Source of the DNA: DATBQN01 sp963755825
GTDB taxonomy: Bacteria; Acidobacteriota; Thermoanaerobaculia; Multivoradales; UBA5704
Direction: 5' to 3'
NCBI GenBank assembly: GCA_963755825.1
Contig: CAVWLA010000001.1
Span: 682,001-746,000, forward strand
DNA: 64,000 nucleotides
The position numbers were made by a program, and so were the translations under genes. How positions within the stretch are numbered: the stretch's first letter is position 1; every line of letters starts with the position of its first letter. Shown here in pieces: positions 45,379-64,000 of this stretch. A model generated the notes under the pieces. That model searched no databases. It worked only from the letters and a program-made list of their open reading frames with translations, and was not told the DNA's origin.

Positions 45379-47805
45379 ATGGAAACCCTCTGGAACGACA
45401 TCCGCTTCGGCCTGCGCAACATGCGGCGCACGCCGCTCACCGTCGGCGCGGCGCTCCTCGCCCTGGCGCTGGGGATCGGCGCCAACACCGCCATCTTCAG
45501 CGTCGTCAACGGCATCCTGCTCAATCCGCTGGCCTACCCGCAGGCCGACCGCATCATGCTGGTGTGGGAGAGCAACCCCGGGCTCGGCTTCCCGACCTTC
45601 AGCGCCGCCAGCCAGAACTGGCTCGACTGGCGCCAGCAGAGCCGCTCCTTCGAGCCGCTGGCGGCAGGGATGGGGGCGCGGGTCAACCTGACCGGCCGCA
45701 ACGAGCCGGAAGTGCTCCGCGCCGGGCGGGTCTCCGCCGACTTCTGGTCGACCTTCCGCACCGCGAGCATGGGCGGCCTCATCGGCCGCACCTTCACCGC
45801 CCAAGAGGACACGCCGGGCAACCATCACGTCGTGGTGCTCTCGAACGGGCTCTGGAAGCGGCGCTTCGGCGGCGAGCCGCAGATCGTCGGCCAGAGCCTG
45901 ACGCTCGACGGCGAGAGCTACACGGTGGTCGGCGTGGCGCCGGCGGGGCTCGACATCCCGGGCAAGAGCGAGCTATGGGTGCCGCTCGCCCAGGACCCCG
46001 CCAAGGCCGACCGCATGTCGCACGACCTGCTGGTCTTCGGCCGCCTGCGGCCGGGGGTCTCGCAGGCGCAGGCGCAGAGCGAGATGACCGGCATCGCGGC
46101 GCGCCTGGCGCGGCAGTTCCCGCCCTCGAACGAGGGGTGGACGGCGCTCCTCGTGCCGCTCAAGGAGCAGGTGACGAAGGGCATCCGGCCGGCGCTCCTG
46201 GTGCTCGTCGCGGCGGTCGCGGCGGTCCTCCTCATCGCCTGCCTGAACGTCGCCAACCTCCTCCTCGTGCGCATGGCGGCGCGCGAGCGCGAGCTCGCCG
46301 TGCGCACCGCGCTCGGCGCCGGCCGCGCCCGGCTGGTGCGGCAGATGCTCACCGAGAGCGTCATGCTCGCCTTGGGCGGCGGCGTCCTCGGGCTCGTCCT
46401 CGCGGTGTGGGGCGTGCGCGCCCTGGTCGCCCTCGGCGGCGACAAGATCCCGCGCGCTTCGGCGATCGGCATCGACTGGAAGGTGCTCGTCTTCACCCTC
46501 GCCGTCTCGGTCGCCACCGGGCTCGTCTTCGGCCTGCTGCCGGCGGTGCAGAGCTCCGGCAACCACCTGCACGAATCGCTCAAGGAGGGCGGTCGCGCCG
46601 TCGCCGGCGGCGCCCGCGGCCGCTGGGCCCGCCAGGCCCTGGTGCTCTCCGAGGTGGCGGTGGCGCTGGTGCTGCTGGTCGCCGCGGGCCTCCTGATCAA
46701 GAGCTTCTCGCGCCTCCACGCCGTCGATCCCGGCTTTCGGCCGCAGGGCGTCCTCGCCATGGACCTGGCGCCGCCCGAGCGCAAGTACGCCAAGCCCGAG
46801 CAGCAGATCGCCTTCTACAAGGATCTGATCGGGCGAGTCGGCAGCCTCCCCGGCGTCGACCACGTGGGGACCGCCTTCCCGCTGCCGCTCTCGGCGCAGG
46901 GCATGACGCTCGCCTACGCCGTCGCCGACCGGCCGTTCCCGCGCTTGCAGGACTCCCCCTCGTGCGACGTGCGCTGGGTGTCGCCGGGCTTCTTCCAGGC
47001 GCTCGGCGTGCGGCTCATCAAAGGCCGCATCTTCGACGAGCACGACACCCAGACGAGCCCGCCGGTCACCCTCGTCAACAGCGCCTTCGCCGCCAAGGTC
47101 TGGCCCGGCGCCGACGCCGTCGGCAAGCGCATCACCTTCGAGGACCCGCACCAGAAGGGCGCCCGCTGGCTGACCATCATCGGCGTCGTCGGCGACGTGC
47201 GCAACGAGAGCTTGAGCCAGGCGCCGGAGGCGCAGGTCTACCAGGCGCAGTTGCAGGACCCCATGTCGCGGGCCACCCTGGTGGTGCACACCACCTCCGA
47301 TCCGCGCGCCCTCGCCACACCGATCCGCGAGCAGGTGCAGGCGCTCGACCACGACCTGCCGATCGACCAGGTACGGACGATGCAGGACGTCGTCGACTCG
47401 TCGCTCTCCTCCAACCGCTTCAACACCGTCCTCCTCGGCATCTTCGCCGGCCTCGCCCTGCTGCTCGCCGCGGTCGGCGTCTACAGCGTCGTCAGCTTCA
47501 CGGTCAATCAGCGGACGCACGAGATCGGCATCCGCATGGCGCTCGGCGCGCAGGGCGACGACGTCCTCGGGCTCGTCCTCCGCCAGGGGATGCAGCTGGT
47601 GGCGGTCGGCCTCGGCATCGGCCTCGTCTGCGCCTGGCTGGCGATGAGCCAGCTGCAGAGCATGGTCTACGACGTCAGCACCAAGGACCCCTGGACCTTC
47701 GGCGCGGTGGCGGTGACGCTCGCCGCGGTGGCGCTCGCCGCCAACTTCCTGCCAGCCCGCCGGGCGACGCGGGTCGATCCGCTGACGGCGCTGCGCCAGG
47801 AGTAG
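45379..47805 (+). CDS. Orphan MacB/FtsX-type permease (acidobacterial duplicated orphan permease type)
   Basis: An 808-aa protein starting METLWNDIRFGLRNMRRTPL, the usual opening of this family. It has two MacB periplasmic-core plus FtsX units in one chain. Membrane segments lie near residues 20-45, 275-300, 330-352, 372-395, 430-455, 690-715, 730-750 and 772-792. Both FtsX boxes are visible (AARERELAVRTALGAGRARLVRQML and NQRTHEIGIRMALGAQGDDVLGLVL). No ATPase gene is adjacent. The NRPS gene starts 55 bp downstream on the same strand, so co-transcription and a role in product or envelope traffic are possible. Confidence 0.9.
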   Translation: METLWNDIRFGLRNMRRTPLTVGAALLALALGIGANTAIFSVVNGILLNPLAYPQADRIMLVWESNPGLGFPTFSAASQNWLDWRQQSRSFEPLAAGMGARVNLTGRNEPEVLRAGRVSADFWSTFRTASMGGLIGRTFTAQEDTPGNHHVVVLSNGLWKRRFGGEPQIVGQSLTLDGESYTVVGVAPAGLDIPGKSELWVPLAQDPAKADRMSHDLLVFGRLRPGVSQAQAQSEMTGIAARLARQFPPSNEGWTALLVPLKEQVTKGIRPALLVLVAAVAAVLLIACLNVANLLLVRMAARERELAVRTALGAGRARLVRQMLTESVMLALGGGVLGLVLAVWGVRALVALGGDKIPRASAIGIDWKVLVFTLAVSVATGLVFGLLPAVQSSGNHLHESLKEGGRAVAGGARGRWARQALVLSEVAVALVLLVAAGLLIKSFSRLHAVDPGFRPQGVLAMDLAPPERKYAKPEQQIAFYKDLIGRVGSLPGVDHVGTAFPLPLSAQGMTLAYAVADRPFPRLQDSPSCDVRWVSPGFFQALGVRLIKGRIFDEHDTQTSPPVTLVNSAFAAKVWPGADAVGKRITFEDPHQKGARWLTIIGVVGDVRNESLSQAPEAQVYQAQLQDPMSRATLVVHTTSDPRALATPIREQVQALDHDLPIDQVRTMQDVVDSSLSSNRFNTVLLGIFAGLALLLAAVGVYSVVSFTVNQRTHEIGIRMALGAQGDDVLGLVLRQGMQLVAVGLGIGLVCAWLAMSQLQSMVYDVSTKDPWTFGAVAVTLAAVALAANFLPARRATRVDPLTALRQE

Positions 47806-47860
47806 CCGGCCCGCTGTCTCCAGGCACCCGGCGCCGGCCGCACCGGCGGTGCCCCTCGCG

Positions 47861-58202
<10,342 letters not shown>

Positions 58203-58312
58203 GAGCGGAGCGGACCAGGCCGCCGGCCGGCGGGGAGCGGCGGCGGCCGGCGCGGGCCGAGCCGCTCGCGGCACCAGTGCCTAGGAAGTCGGTGCATCCC
58301 CCAGAAGCGCCC

Positions 58313-61300
58313 ATGAACGAATTCGAGATCGCCGATCATCCCACCGCCGTGGCCATCGTCGGCATCGCCGCCCGCTTTCCGGGCGCGCCGACGGTCGAGG
58401 CGTTCTGGAGCAACCTCTGCGCCGGCATCGAGTCGGTATCTTTCTTCGACGACGCGGAGCTCCTCGCCGCCGGCGTCGATCCCGCCCTGGTGGCCGATCC
58501 CCGCTACGTCAAGGCCCGCGGCGTGCTCGCCGACGCCGACCTCTTCGACGCCGCCTTCTTCAACCTCACGCCGCGCGAGGCGGAGCTCATGGACCCGCAG
58601 CACCGGGTGCTCCTCGAGTGCGCCTGGGAGGCGCTGGAGCGGGCGGGCTACGACTCCGCGCGCACCGCGGCGCGCATCGCCGTCTTCGCCGGCGCGGGCC
58701 TCAACAGCTATCTGCTGGCGAACCTGCTGCCCGACCCGGCTCTCCGCGCGCGGGGCGGCGAGCTGCAGGCGATCCTCCTCAACAACAACGACTTCCTGAC
58801 CACCCGCATCTCCTACACCCTCGACCTCCGCGGGCCGAGCGCCCTGGTGCAGACCGCCTGCTCGACCGCCCTGGTCGCCGTCCACCTGGCCTGCCAGAGC
58901 CTGCTCGGGGGCGAGTGCGACATGGCGCTCGCCGGCGGCGTCTCGATCACCGTGCCGCAGATCGCCGGCTACCTCTATCAGGACGGCGGCGTGATGTCGC
59001 CCGACGGCCGCTGCCGCGCCTTCGATGCGGCGGCCGGCGGTGCCGTCGAGGGGGGCGGCGCCGGGCTGGTGGTGCTCAAGCGGCTCGCCGACGCCCTCGC
59101 CGACGGCGATGCCATCCACGCCGTGATCCGCGGCTCGGCGACCAACAACGACGGCGCCGGCCGCGCCGGCTTCACCGCCCCCAGCGTGCTCGGCCAGGCG
59201 GAGGTGATCGGCGACAGCCTGCAGCTCGCCGGCGTCGGCGCCGAGACCATCGGCTACGTCGAGGCGCACGGCAGCGGCACGCCGCTCGGCGACCCCATCG
59301 AGGTCGCGGCCCTCACCCAGGCCTTCCGCGCCGCCGGCGAGCGGGCCGGCTCCTGCGCCCTGGGTTCGGTGAAGACCAACGTCGGCCACCTGAACAGCGC
59401 CGCCGGCGTGGCCGGGCTCGTCAAGGCGGCCTTGGCGGTCGAGCACGGCATGCTGCCGCCGAGCCTGCACTTCGTCCGCGGCAACCCCGAGATCGACTTC
59501 GCGGCGAGCCCCTTCTTCGTCAACACCGAGCTGCGGCGCTGGGAGACCGCCCCGGGGGTGCCGCGGCGGGCCGGCGTCAGCTCCTTCGGCCTCGGCGGCT
59601 CGAACGCCCATGCCGTGCTCGAGGAAGCGCCGGCGGCGGTTGCCGGGGATGTCTCGCCGCGGCCCCGCCAGCTCCTCCTCCTCGCCGCGCGCACCGTCCC
59701 GGCGCTCGCGGCGGCCGCCGAGCGGCTCGCCGCGCACCTCGCCGAGCATCCCGAGCAGCCGCTGGCCGACGCCGCCTACACGCTCGCCGTGGGGCGGCGC
59801 GCCTTCGTCCACCGCGCCGCCATCGTCGCAGCCGACGCCGCCGAGGCGCAGGCGATCCTCAGCGCTCCGGCGAGGCGGGCGATGTCGATGGCGACGGGGC
59901 TGGCGCCGACCGCCGGCGGCCGGCCGGTCGCCTTTCTCTTCCCCGGCCTCGGCGATCAGCACGCCGGCATGGCGCGCGGCCTCTACGACGGCGAGCCCGC
60001 CTTCCGTGCCGAGCTCGACCGCGCCGCCGAGCTGCTGGTTCCCGAGCTGGGCTTCGACCTGCGCGAGGCCCTCTTCGCCGCCGCGGGCGGGCCGCCGGCG
60101 GAACCCGGCCCCGGCAGCGGCGCCGATGCCGGCGACCTGCGCCGCCTGCTGCGCCGCGGCGATCCCGGCGAGACGGCGGCGACGGGGCTCCTGCGCCGCA
60201 CGGCGGTCGCCCAGCCGGCGCTCTTCGCCGTCGAATACGCCCTAGCCCGGTTGCTCATGAGCTGGGGGATCCGACCGCAGGCGATGATCGGCTACAGCCT
60301 CGGCGAGTACGTCGCCGCATGCCTCGCCGGCGTCCTCTCGCTCGCCGACGCCTTGAAGCTGGTCGCCCGCCGCGCGCGGCTGATCGAGGCGCTGCCGGCG
60401 GGCGCCATGCTCGCCGTGCCGCTGCCCGAGGCGGCCCTCCGCGAGCTGCTCGCCGCGCCCGGCGGCGACGGCGCTCCTAACCTGCAGATCGCCGCGGTCG
60501 ACGGGCCGCACCTGTCGGTCGCCGGCGGCACGCCGGCGGCGGTCGCCGCCCTCGCCGAGCGGCTGGGCGGGCGGGGGATCGCCTGCCTGCGGCTCCACGC
60601 CGGCCACGCCTTCCACACCGAGCTGCTGCGGCCGGTCCACGGCGAGCTCGTCCGCCTGGTCTCCGAGGTCGCCCTCCACGCCCCCGAGATCCCCTATCTC
60701 TCGAACGTCACCGGCACCTGGATCACCGCCGAGCAGGCGACCGACCCACGCTACTGGGCAGATCACATGGTCGGCACCGTGCGCTTCGCCGAGGGCCTGG
60801 GCGAGCTCCTCGCCGGGCCGCAGCGGGCGCTCGTCGAGGTGGGGCCGGGCGGCACCCTCGGCACCCTGGCGCGCCAGCACCCGGCGGCCGCCGGCCAGGC
60901 GGTCTTCGCGGCGATGCGCCATGCCAGCGAGGGGCGCGGCGACGAGGAGACGCTGCTCGCCGCGGTGGGAGGCCTCTGGATCGCCGGGGTGAGCGTCGAC
61001 TGGGCCGCCTTCTACGCCGGCGAGCGGCGGCGGCGGGTGCGCCTGCCGACCTACCCGTTCGAGCGGCGGCGGCATTGGATCGAGGCGCCCGCCGCCGCCC
61101 GCGCGGCGGAGAGCCGCCGCGCCGGCGTGCCCGCCAACCGCGAGCGCATCGACGACTGGTTCTACCTCCCGGTCTGGCGCGAGACGCCGGCGGCCGGGAT
61201 CGGCCAGCACGCGGCCGAGCCCGAGAGGTGGCTGCTCTTCGCCGACGAGGGCGGCCTCGGCGAGCTCGTCGCGGCGCGCCTCCGCGCCGCCGGGCACCGG

Positions 61301-63061
61301 GTCGCGACGGCCGTGGTCTCCACCGTCGATGGCGAGCGCTTCGCCGCCCTCGGCGACGATCGCTTCGCCCTCGTTGCCGCCGAGCGCGACGGCTACCTGC
61401 GGCTCTTCGAGGCGCTCCGCGCCGCCGATCGGCTGCCTTCCCGCGTCCTCCACCTGTGGAGCCTCGACGCGCCGCCCGGCTTCGCCGCGGCGCAGGAGCG
61501 CGGCCTGCTCTCGGTCCTCGCCCTGGTGCAGTCGGCGAGCGAGGCGGCGCCGGCGCACGAGCTGCGCCTGGGCGTCGTCGCGAGCGGCCTCTTCGCCGTC
61601 GCCGACGGGGAGCGGCTGGCGCCGGAGCGGGCGCCGCTCGCCGGCCTCTGCCGCGTCATCCCGCAGGAATATCCGCACATCGCCTGCCGGCTGCTCGACC
61701 TCGCGCCGCCGGCGGCGGGCGGCGGCGAGCGGCTCGCCGCGACGCTGGTCGCAGAGATGGAGGACGAGACGGCGGGCGAGCCCGCTCCCATCGCCCTCCG
61801 CGGCCGGCGGCGCTGGCTGCGCGGCTTCGCGCCGATCCCCCTGCCCGCCGCGCCGGAGGACGTCTCGCCGCTCCGCGCCGGCGGCGTCTACGTCGTCACC
61901 GACGTGGCGCACGGCACCGGTCTGGCGCTCGCCGAGGAGCTCCGCCGGGCGCTCGGCGCGCGGCTCGCGGTGGCGCGGCCGGCATCGCCGCCGAGCCGCG
62001 CCGGCTGGGCGGCGCGGGTCGAGGCGCTGCTCGCCGCCCCCGACGTCCTGGCGCTCGACGTGGACGTGGCGAGCGAGGCGGGCGCCCGCGCCGCCCTCGC
62101 CTGCGCCCGCGAGCGCTTCGGCGCCGTCGACGGCGTCTTCCACACCGCCGCCGAATTCGCCGGCGGCCTGGTGCAGCTCAAGTCGCGCGGCTCGCTGCCG
62201 GCGGTCTTCGGCGCTCCGGTGCAGGGCGCCCTCGCCTGGGCGAAGGTCGCGGCCAAGGAGCCGCTCGGCTTCCTTCTCCTCGCCGCCTCGACCGCGGCGG
62301 TGACCGGCGGCTTCGGGCAGGTCGACCCTTGCGCCGCGGGCGGCACGCTGGCGGCGATCGCCGGCGCCGCGAGCTCAGAGACCGCGGCGCCGGACGCCGG
62401 CCGCGTCGTCGCCGTCGCCTGGGACCCCTACCAGTGGGACAGCTGGCTCGCCGGCGGCCTCGCCGAGACGCCGGGCCTGGGCGGCGAGCTCGCCGCCGAC
62501 GTCGCCGGCCTCGGCGTCGACGCCGGCCGCAGCCTCGAGGCGCTGCGGCGGCTCCTCGCCGCCGACGTCGCCAGCCTCGTCGTCTCGGCGCAGGACCTGC
62601 CGGCGGTGATCGCGGCGACCGATGCCTTCCGTGCCGCCGACCTGGTCGCCGAGCTCGACCGCTCGCGCGCCGCGCGGGCGACCCGCGCCGGCAGCGGCGA
62701 GCACTACGTGGCGCCGGCCGATGCCGTCGAGGAGAAGCTCGCCGCCCTCTGGGAGGAGCTCTTCGGCATCGACCGCATCGGCACCGACGAGAGCTTCCTG
62801 GCGCTCGGCGGCCACTCGCTCCTCGCCATCCAGATGACGACCGAGATCCGCCACCGCCTCGGCGTCGAGCTGCCGGTGACGGCGCTCTTCGAGCACCCGA
62901 CGATCGCCGAGCTGGCGCGGCTGGTCGCCGGCGAGAGCGGCGCCGAGCGCGAGGAGGATCTCGACGCCCTGCTCGCCGAGGTCGAGGCGCTCTCCGCCGA
63001 GGAGATCGCGAGCCTGCTGGCGGCGGAGCGCGAGGCGGAGCGGGCGGAAGCCGGCTCGTGA
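58313..63061 (+). CDS. Type I polyketide synthase module, KS-AT-KR(degenerate)-ACP
   Basis: A 1,582-aa module. The KS has Cys183 in TACSTALVAVH and the His motifs EAHGSGTPLGDP and KTNVGHLNSAAG. The AT has Ser662 in GYSLGEYVA and HAFH at 765-768, the malonyl-CoA type. A ketoreductase-like region (about 945-1440) has lost key features: the nucleotide loop reads VVTDVAHGTGLALAEEL, and the active-site stretch reads GFGQVDPCAAGGTL, with Pro where Tyr is expected. The ACP has Ser1502 in GGHSLLAI, with an acidic tail. It should add one malonate-derived unit and leave the beta-keto group. The stop overlaps the next start (GTGA). Confidence 0.93.
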   Translation: MNEFEIADHPTAVAIVGIAARFPGAPTVEAFWSNLCAGIESVSFFDDAELLAAGVDPALVADPRYVKARGVLADADLFDAAFFNLTPREAELMDPQHRVLLECAWEALERAGYDSARTAARIAVFAGAGLNSYLLANLLPDPALRARGGELQAILLNNNDFLTTRISYTLDLRGPSALVQTACSTALVAVHLACQSLLGGECDMALAGGVSITVPQIAGYLYQDGGVMSPDGRCRAFDAAAGGAVEGGGAGLVVLKRLADALADGDAIHAVIRGSATNNDGAGRAGFTAPSVLGQAEVIGDSLQLAGVGAETIGYVEAHGSGTPLGDPIEVAALTQAFRAAGERAGSCALGSVKTNVGHLNSAAGVAGLVKAALAVEHGMLPPSLHFVRGNPEIDFAASPFFVNTELRRWETAPGVPRRAGVSSFGLGGSNAHAVLEEAPAAVAGDVSPRPRQLLLLAARTVPALAAAAERLAAHLAEHPEQPLADAAYTLAVGRRAFVHRAAIVAADAAEAQAILSAPARRAMSMATGLAPTAGGRPVAFLFPGLGDQHAGMARGLYDGEPAFRAELDRAAELLVPELGFDLREALFAAAGGPPAEPGPGSGADAGDLRRLLRRGDPGETAATGLLRRTAVAQPALFAVEYALARLLMSWGIRPQAMIGYSLGEYVAACLAGVLSLADALKLVARRARLIEALPAGAMLAVPLPEAALRELLAAPGGDGAPNLQIAAVDGPHLSVAGGTPAAVAALAERLGGRGIACLRLHAGHAFHTELLRPVHGELVRLVSEVALHAPEIPYLSNVTGTWITAEQATDPRYWADHMVGTVRFAEGLGELLAGPQRALVEVGPGGTLGTLARQHPAAAGQAVFAAMRHASEGRGDEETLLAAVGGLWIAGVSVDWAAFYAGERRRRVRLPTYPFERRRHWIEAPAAARAAESRRAGVPANRERIDDWFYLPVWRETPAAGIGQHAAEPERWLLFADEGGLGELVAARLRAAGHRVATAVVSTVDGERFAALGDDRFALVAAERDGYLRLFEALRAADRLPSRVLHLWSLDAPPGFAAAQERGLLSVLALVQSASEAAPAHELRLGVVASGLFAVADGERLAPERAPLAGLCRVIPQEYPHIACRLLDLAPPAAGGGERLAATLVAEMEDETAGEPAPIALRGRRRWLRGFAPIPLPAAPEDVSPLRAGGVYVVTDVAHGTGLALAEELRRALGARLAVARPASPPSRAGWAARVEALLAAPDVLALDVDVASEAGARAALACARERFGAVDGVFHTAAEFAGGLVQLKSRGSLPAVFGAPVQGALAWAKVAAKEPLGFLLLAASTAAVTGGFGQVDPCAAGGTLAAIAGAASSETAAPDAGRVVAVAWDPYQWDSWLAGGLAETPGLGGELAADVAGLGVDAGRSLEALRRLLAADVASLVVSAQDLPAVIAATDAFRAADLVAELDRSRAARATRAGSGEHYVAPADAVEEKLAALWEELFGIDRIGTDESFLALGGHSLLAIQMTTEIRHRLGVELPVTALFEHPTIAELARLVAGESGAEREEDLDALLAEVEALSAEEIASLLAAEREAERAEAGS

Positions 63062-64000
63062 CCATCGTCGACCGCATCGGCTCGCCCCCCCGAGAGCTCG
63101 CCGCGTCCGCGGTGCCGCGCGACGGCGCGGCGCCCGCCTTTCCTCTCGCCGGTCGCGCCGCGGTCGACGAGCTGGTGCGCGCCGGATACGACCTGCGGCC
63201 GCTCGAGGATCTCTATCCGCTGGCGCCGCCGCAGCTTTGCCTGCTCTCCGGCCCGCTCGACGCGCCGAGCTCCGCTCTCTCGATCGGGCAGCTCGCCTGC
63301 ACCTTCGATGGACCGCTCGACGCCGCGGCCTTCGCCGCCGCCTGGCAGCGGCTGGTCGACCGCCACGCCGCCCTGCGCACGATCTTCGTCCGCCACCGGG
63401 CCGACGAGCCGCTGCAGGCGGTGCTCCGCCGCGCCGAGCTGCCGGTGGCGAGCGAGGACTGGAGGGGGCAGGCCGCGGGCGACCAGGAAGCCCGCTGGGA
63501 GAGGCTGCTCGGCGACGACCGCCGGCGCGGCTTTTCGCTCGGCGGCGAGCCGGGTGGCACGTCAGAAAGAACCCCGCTCCTGCGCCTGACCCTGGTGCGC
63601 ACCGGCGAGCGCCGGCACCGCCTGCTGTGGAGCTTCCATCGCCTGCTCTTCGACGGCTCGTGCCTGGCGCCCCTTTTCGCCGAGCTCTTCGCCTTCTACG
63701 CGGCGCTGCGCGCCGGCGGCGACGAGCCGCCGCGGCTGCCGCCGGCGCGCCCCTACCGCGACTTCATCGCCTGGCTGGCGTCGCGCGACGAGGCCGCCGC
63801 GGAGGCATTCTGGTGCCGCGAGCTCGCCGGCTTCGCGCATCCGACGCCGCTCCCGTTCGACCGCCCGGAGGCACCGGCGGGCGGCCCCGGGGTCGATGCC
63901 GCGACGGATGCCGAAGATTTCGCCCAGCGCTCGCTGGCCCTGCCGCCGGCGGCCGCCGCGCGCCTCGCCGCCCTCGCCGCCGATGCCCAGGCAGCCCTCG
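63058..64000 (+). CDS. NRPS condensation domain protein (partial, continues past window)
   Basis: The GTG at 63058 overlaps the PKS stop. After about 50 residues comes a condensation-type start (LEDLYPLAPPQLCLL, then LACTFDGPLDAAAFAAAWQRLVDRHAALRT). The catalytic motif reads FHRLLFDGSCL: the second His of HHxxxDG is Arg, so the domain may not condense in the usual way. RPYRDFIAWLASRDEAAAEAFW follows, as in normal C domains. The frame is open to the window end. It probably takes over the chain from the PKS ACP. Confidence 0.88.
   Translation, partial: MTIVDRIGSPPRELAASAVPRDGAAPAFPLAGRAAVDELVRAGYDLRPLEDLYPLAPPQLCLLSGPLDAPSSALSIGQLACTFDGPLDAAAFAAAWQRLVDRHAALRTIFVRHRADEPLQAVLRRAELPVASEDWRGQAAGDQEARWERLLGDDRRRGFSLGGEPGGTSERTPLLRLTLVRTGERRHRLLWSFHRLLFDGSCLAPLFAELFAFYAALRAGGDEPPRLPPARPYRDFIAWLASRDEAAAEAFWCRELAGFAHPTPLPFDRPEAPAGGPGVDAATDAEDFAQRSLALPPAAAARLAALAADAQAAL

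Overview
This window comes from a high-GC bacterial chromosome (most coding regions look like about 70% G+C). I infer an Acidobacteriota-like organism, perhaps a Thermoanaerobaculia relative. The grounds are an orphan MacB/FtsX permease of the acidobacterial duplicated orphan permease type, degenerate RHS genes, and the order rimP-nusA-infB-DUF503-rbfA-nrnA-truB-rpsO-pnp. No rRNA, tRNA or CRISPR array was seen. The phylum is inferred from gene families, not from a marker tree.

Region 1 (1-25,900) is mostly housekeeping. It holds a partial DEAD/DEAH helicase, DUF5335, an RluA-type pseudouridine synthase, a lipoprotein, agmatinase, sirtuin, RadC, LarC, Hsp33, a DUF748 envelope protein, a secreted EXORDIUM/PHI-1-like protein, MetG-TatD and a NIF3 protein. 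A long minus-strand translation/RNA operon follows (rimP to pnp). It has a recognisable promoter and, about 25 nt after the predicted start point, an intrinsic terminator in its leader, which suggests attenuation of a nusA operon. Intrinsic terminators also follow pnp, the PHI-1 gene and the HtrA gene.

Region 2 (26,000-31,350) holds an HtrA/DegQ protease, a sigma-54 response regulator, pyrE, a Cys-rich exported protein and a 21-bp minisatellite of about 12 units.

Region 3 (31,358-40,973) is a decaying RHS polymorphic-toxin island. It contains three RHS copies: one truncated at its N-terminus but with a C-terminal toxin candidate, one broken by several frameshifts and ending in a restriction-endonuclease-fold tip, and one reduced to about 260 bp. 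Beside them lie several small immunity-type genes of lower G+C (one HEAT-repeat protein, one family present twice) and an ISL3-type insertion sequence at the junction where a toxin tip was lost.

Region 4 (41,060-45,194) is a potABCD polyamine ABC transporter on the minus strand.

Region 5 (45,379-end) starts with the orphan permease and continues into a hybrid NRPS-PKS-NRPS cluster that runs off the window: T-C-A-T-C-A-T-C-A-T, then KS-AT-KR(degenerate)-T, then a condensation domain. An apparent 5,070-aa single reading frame here is an artefact. One frameshift near 56,950 sits inside the third adenylation domain, and the wrong frame happens to stay open into the PKS. The product is probably a peptide-polyketide started by an acyl or aminoacyl unit loaded in trans. 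The permease 55 bp upstream is a candidate for moving it.
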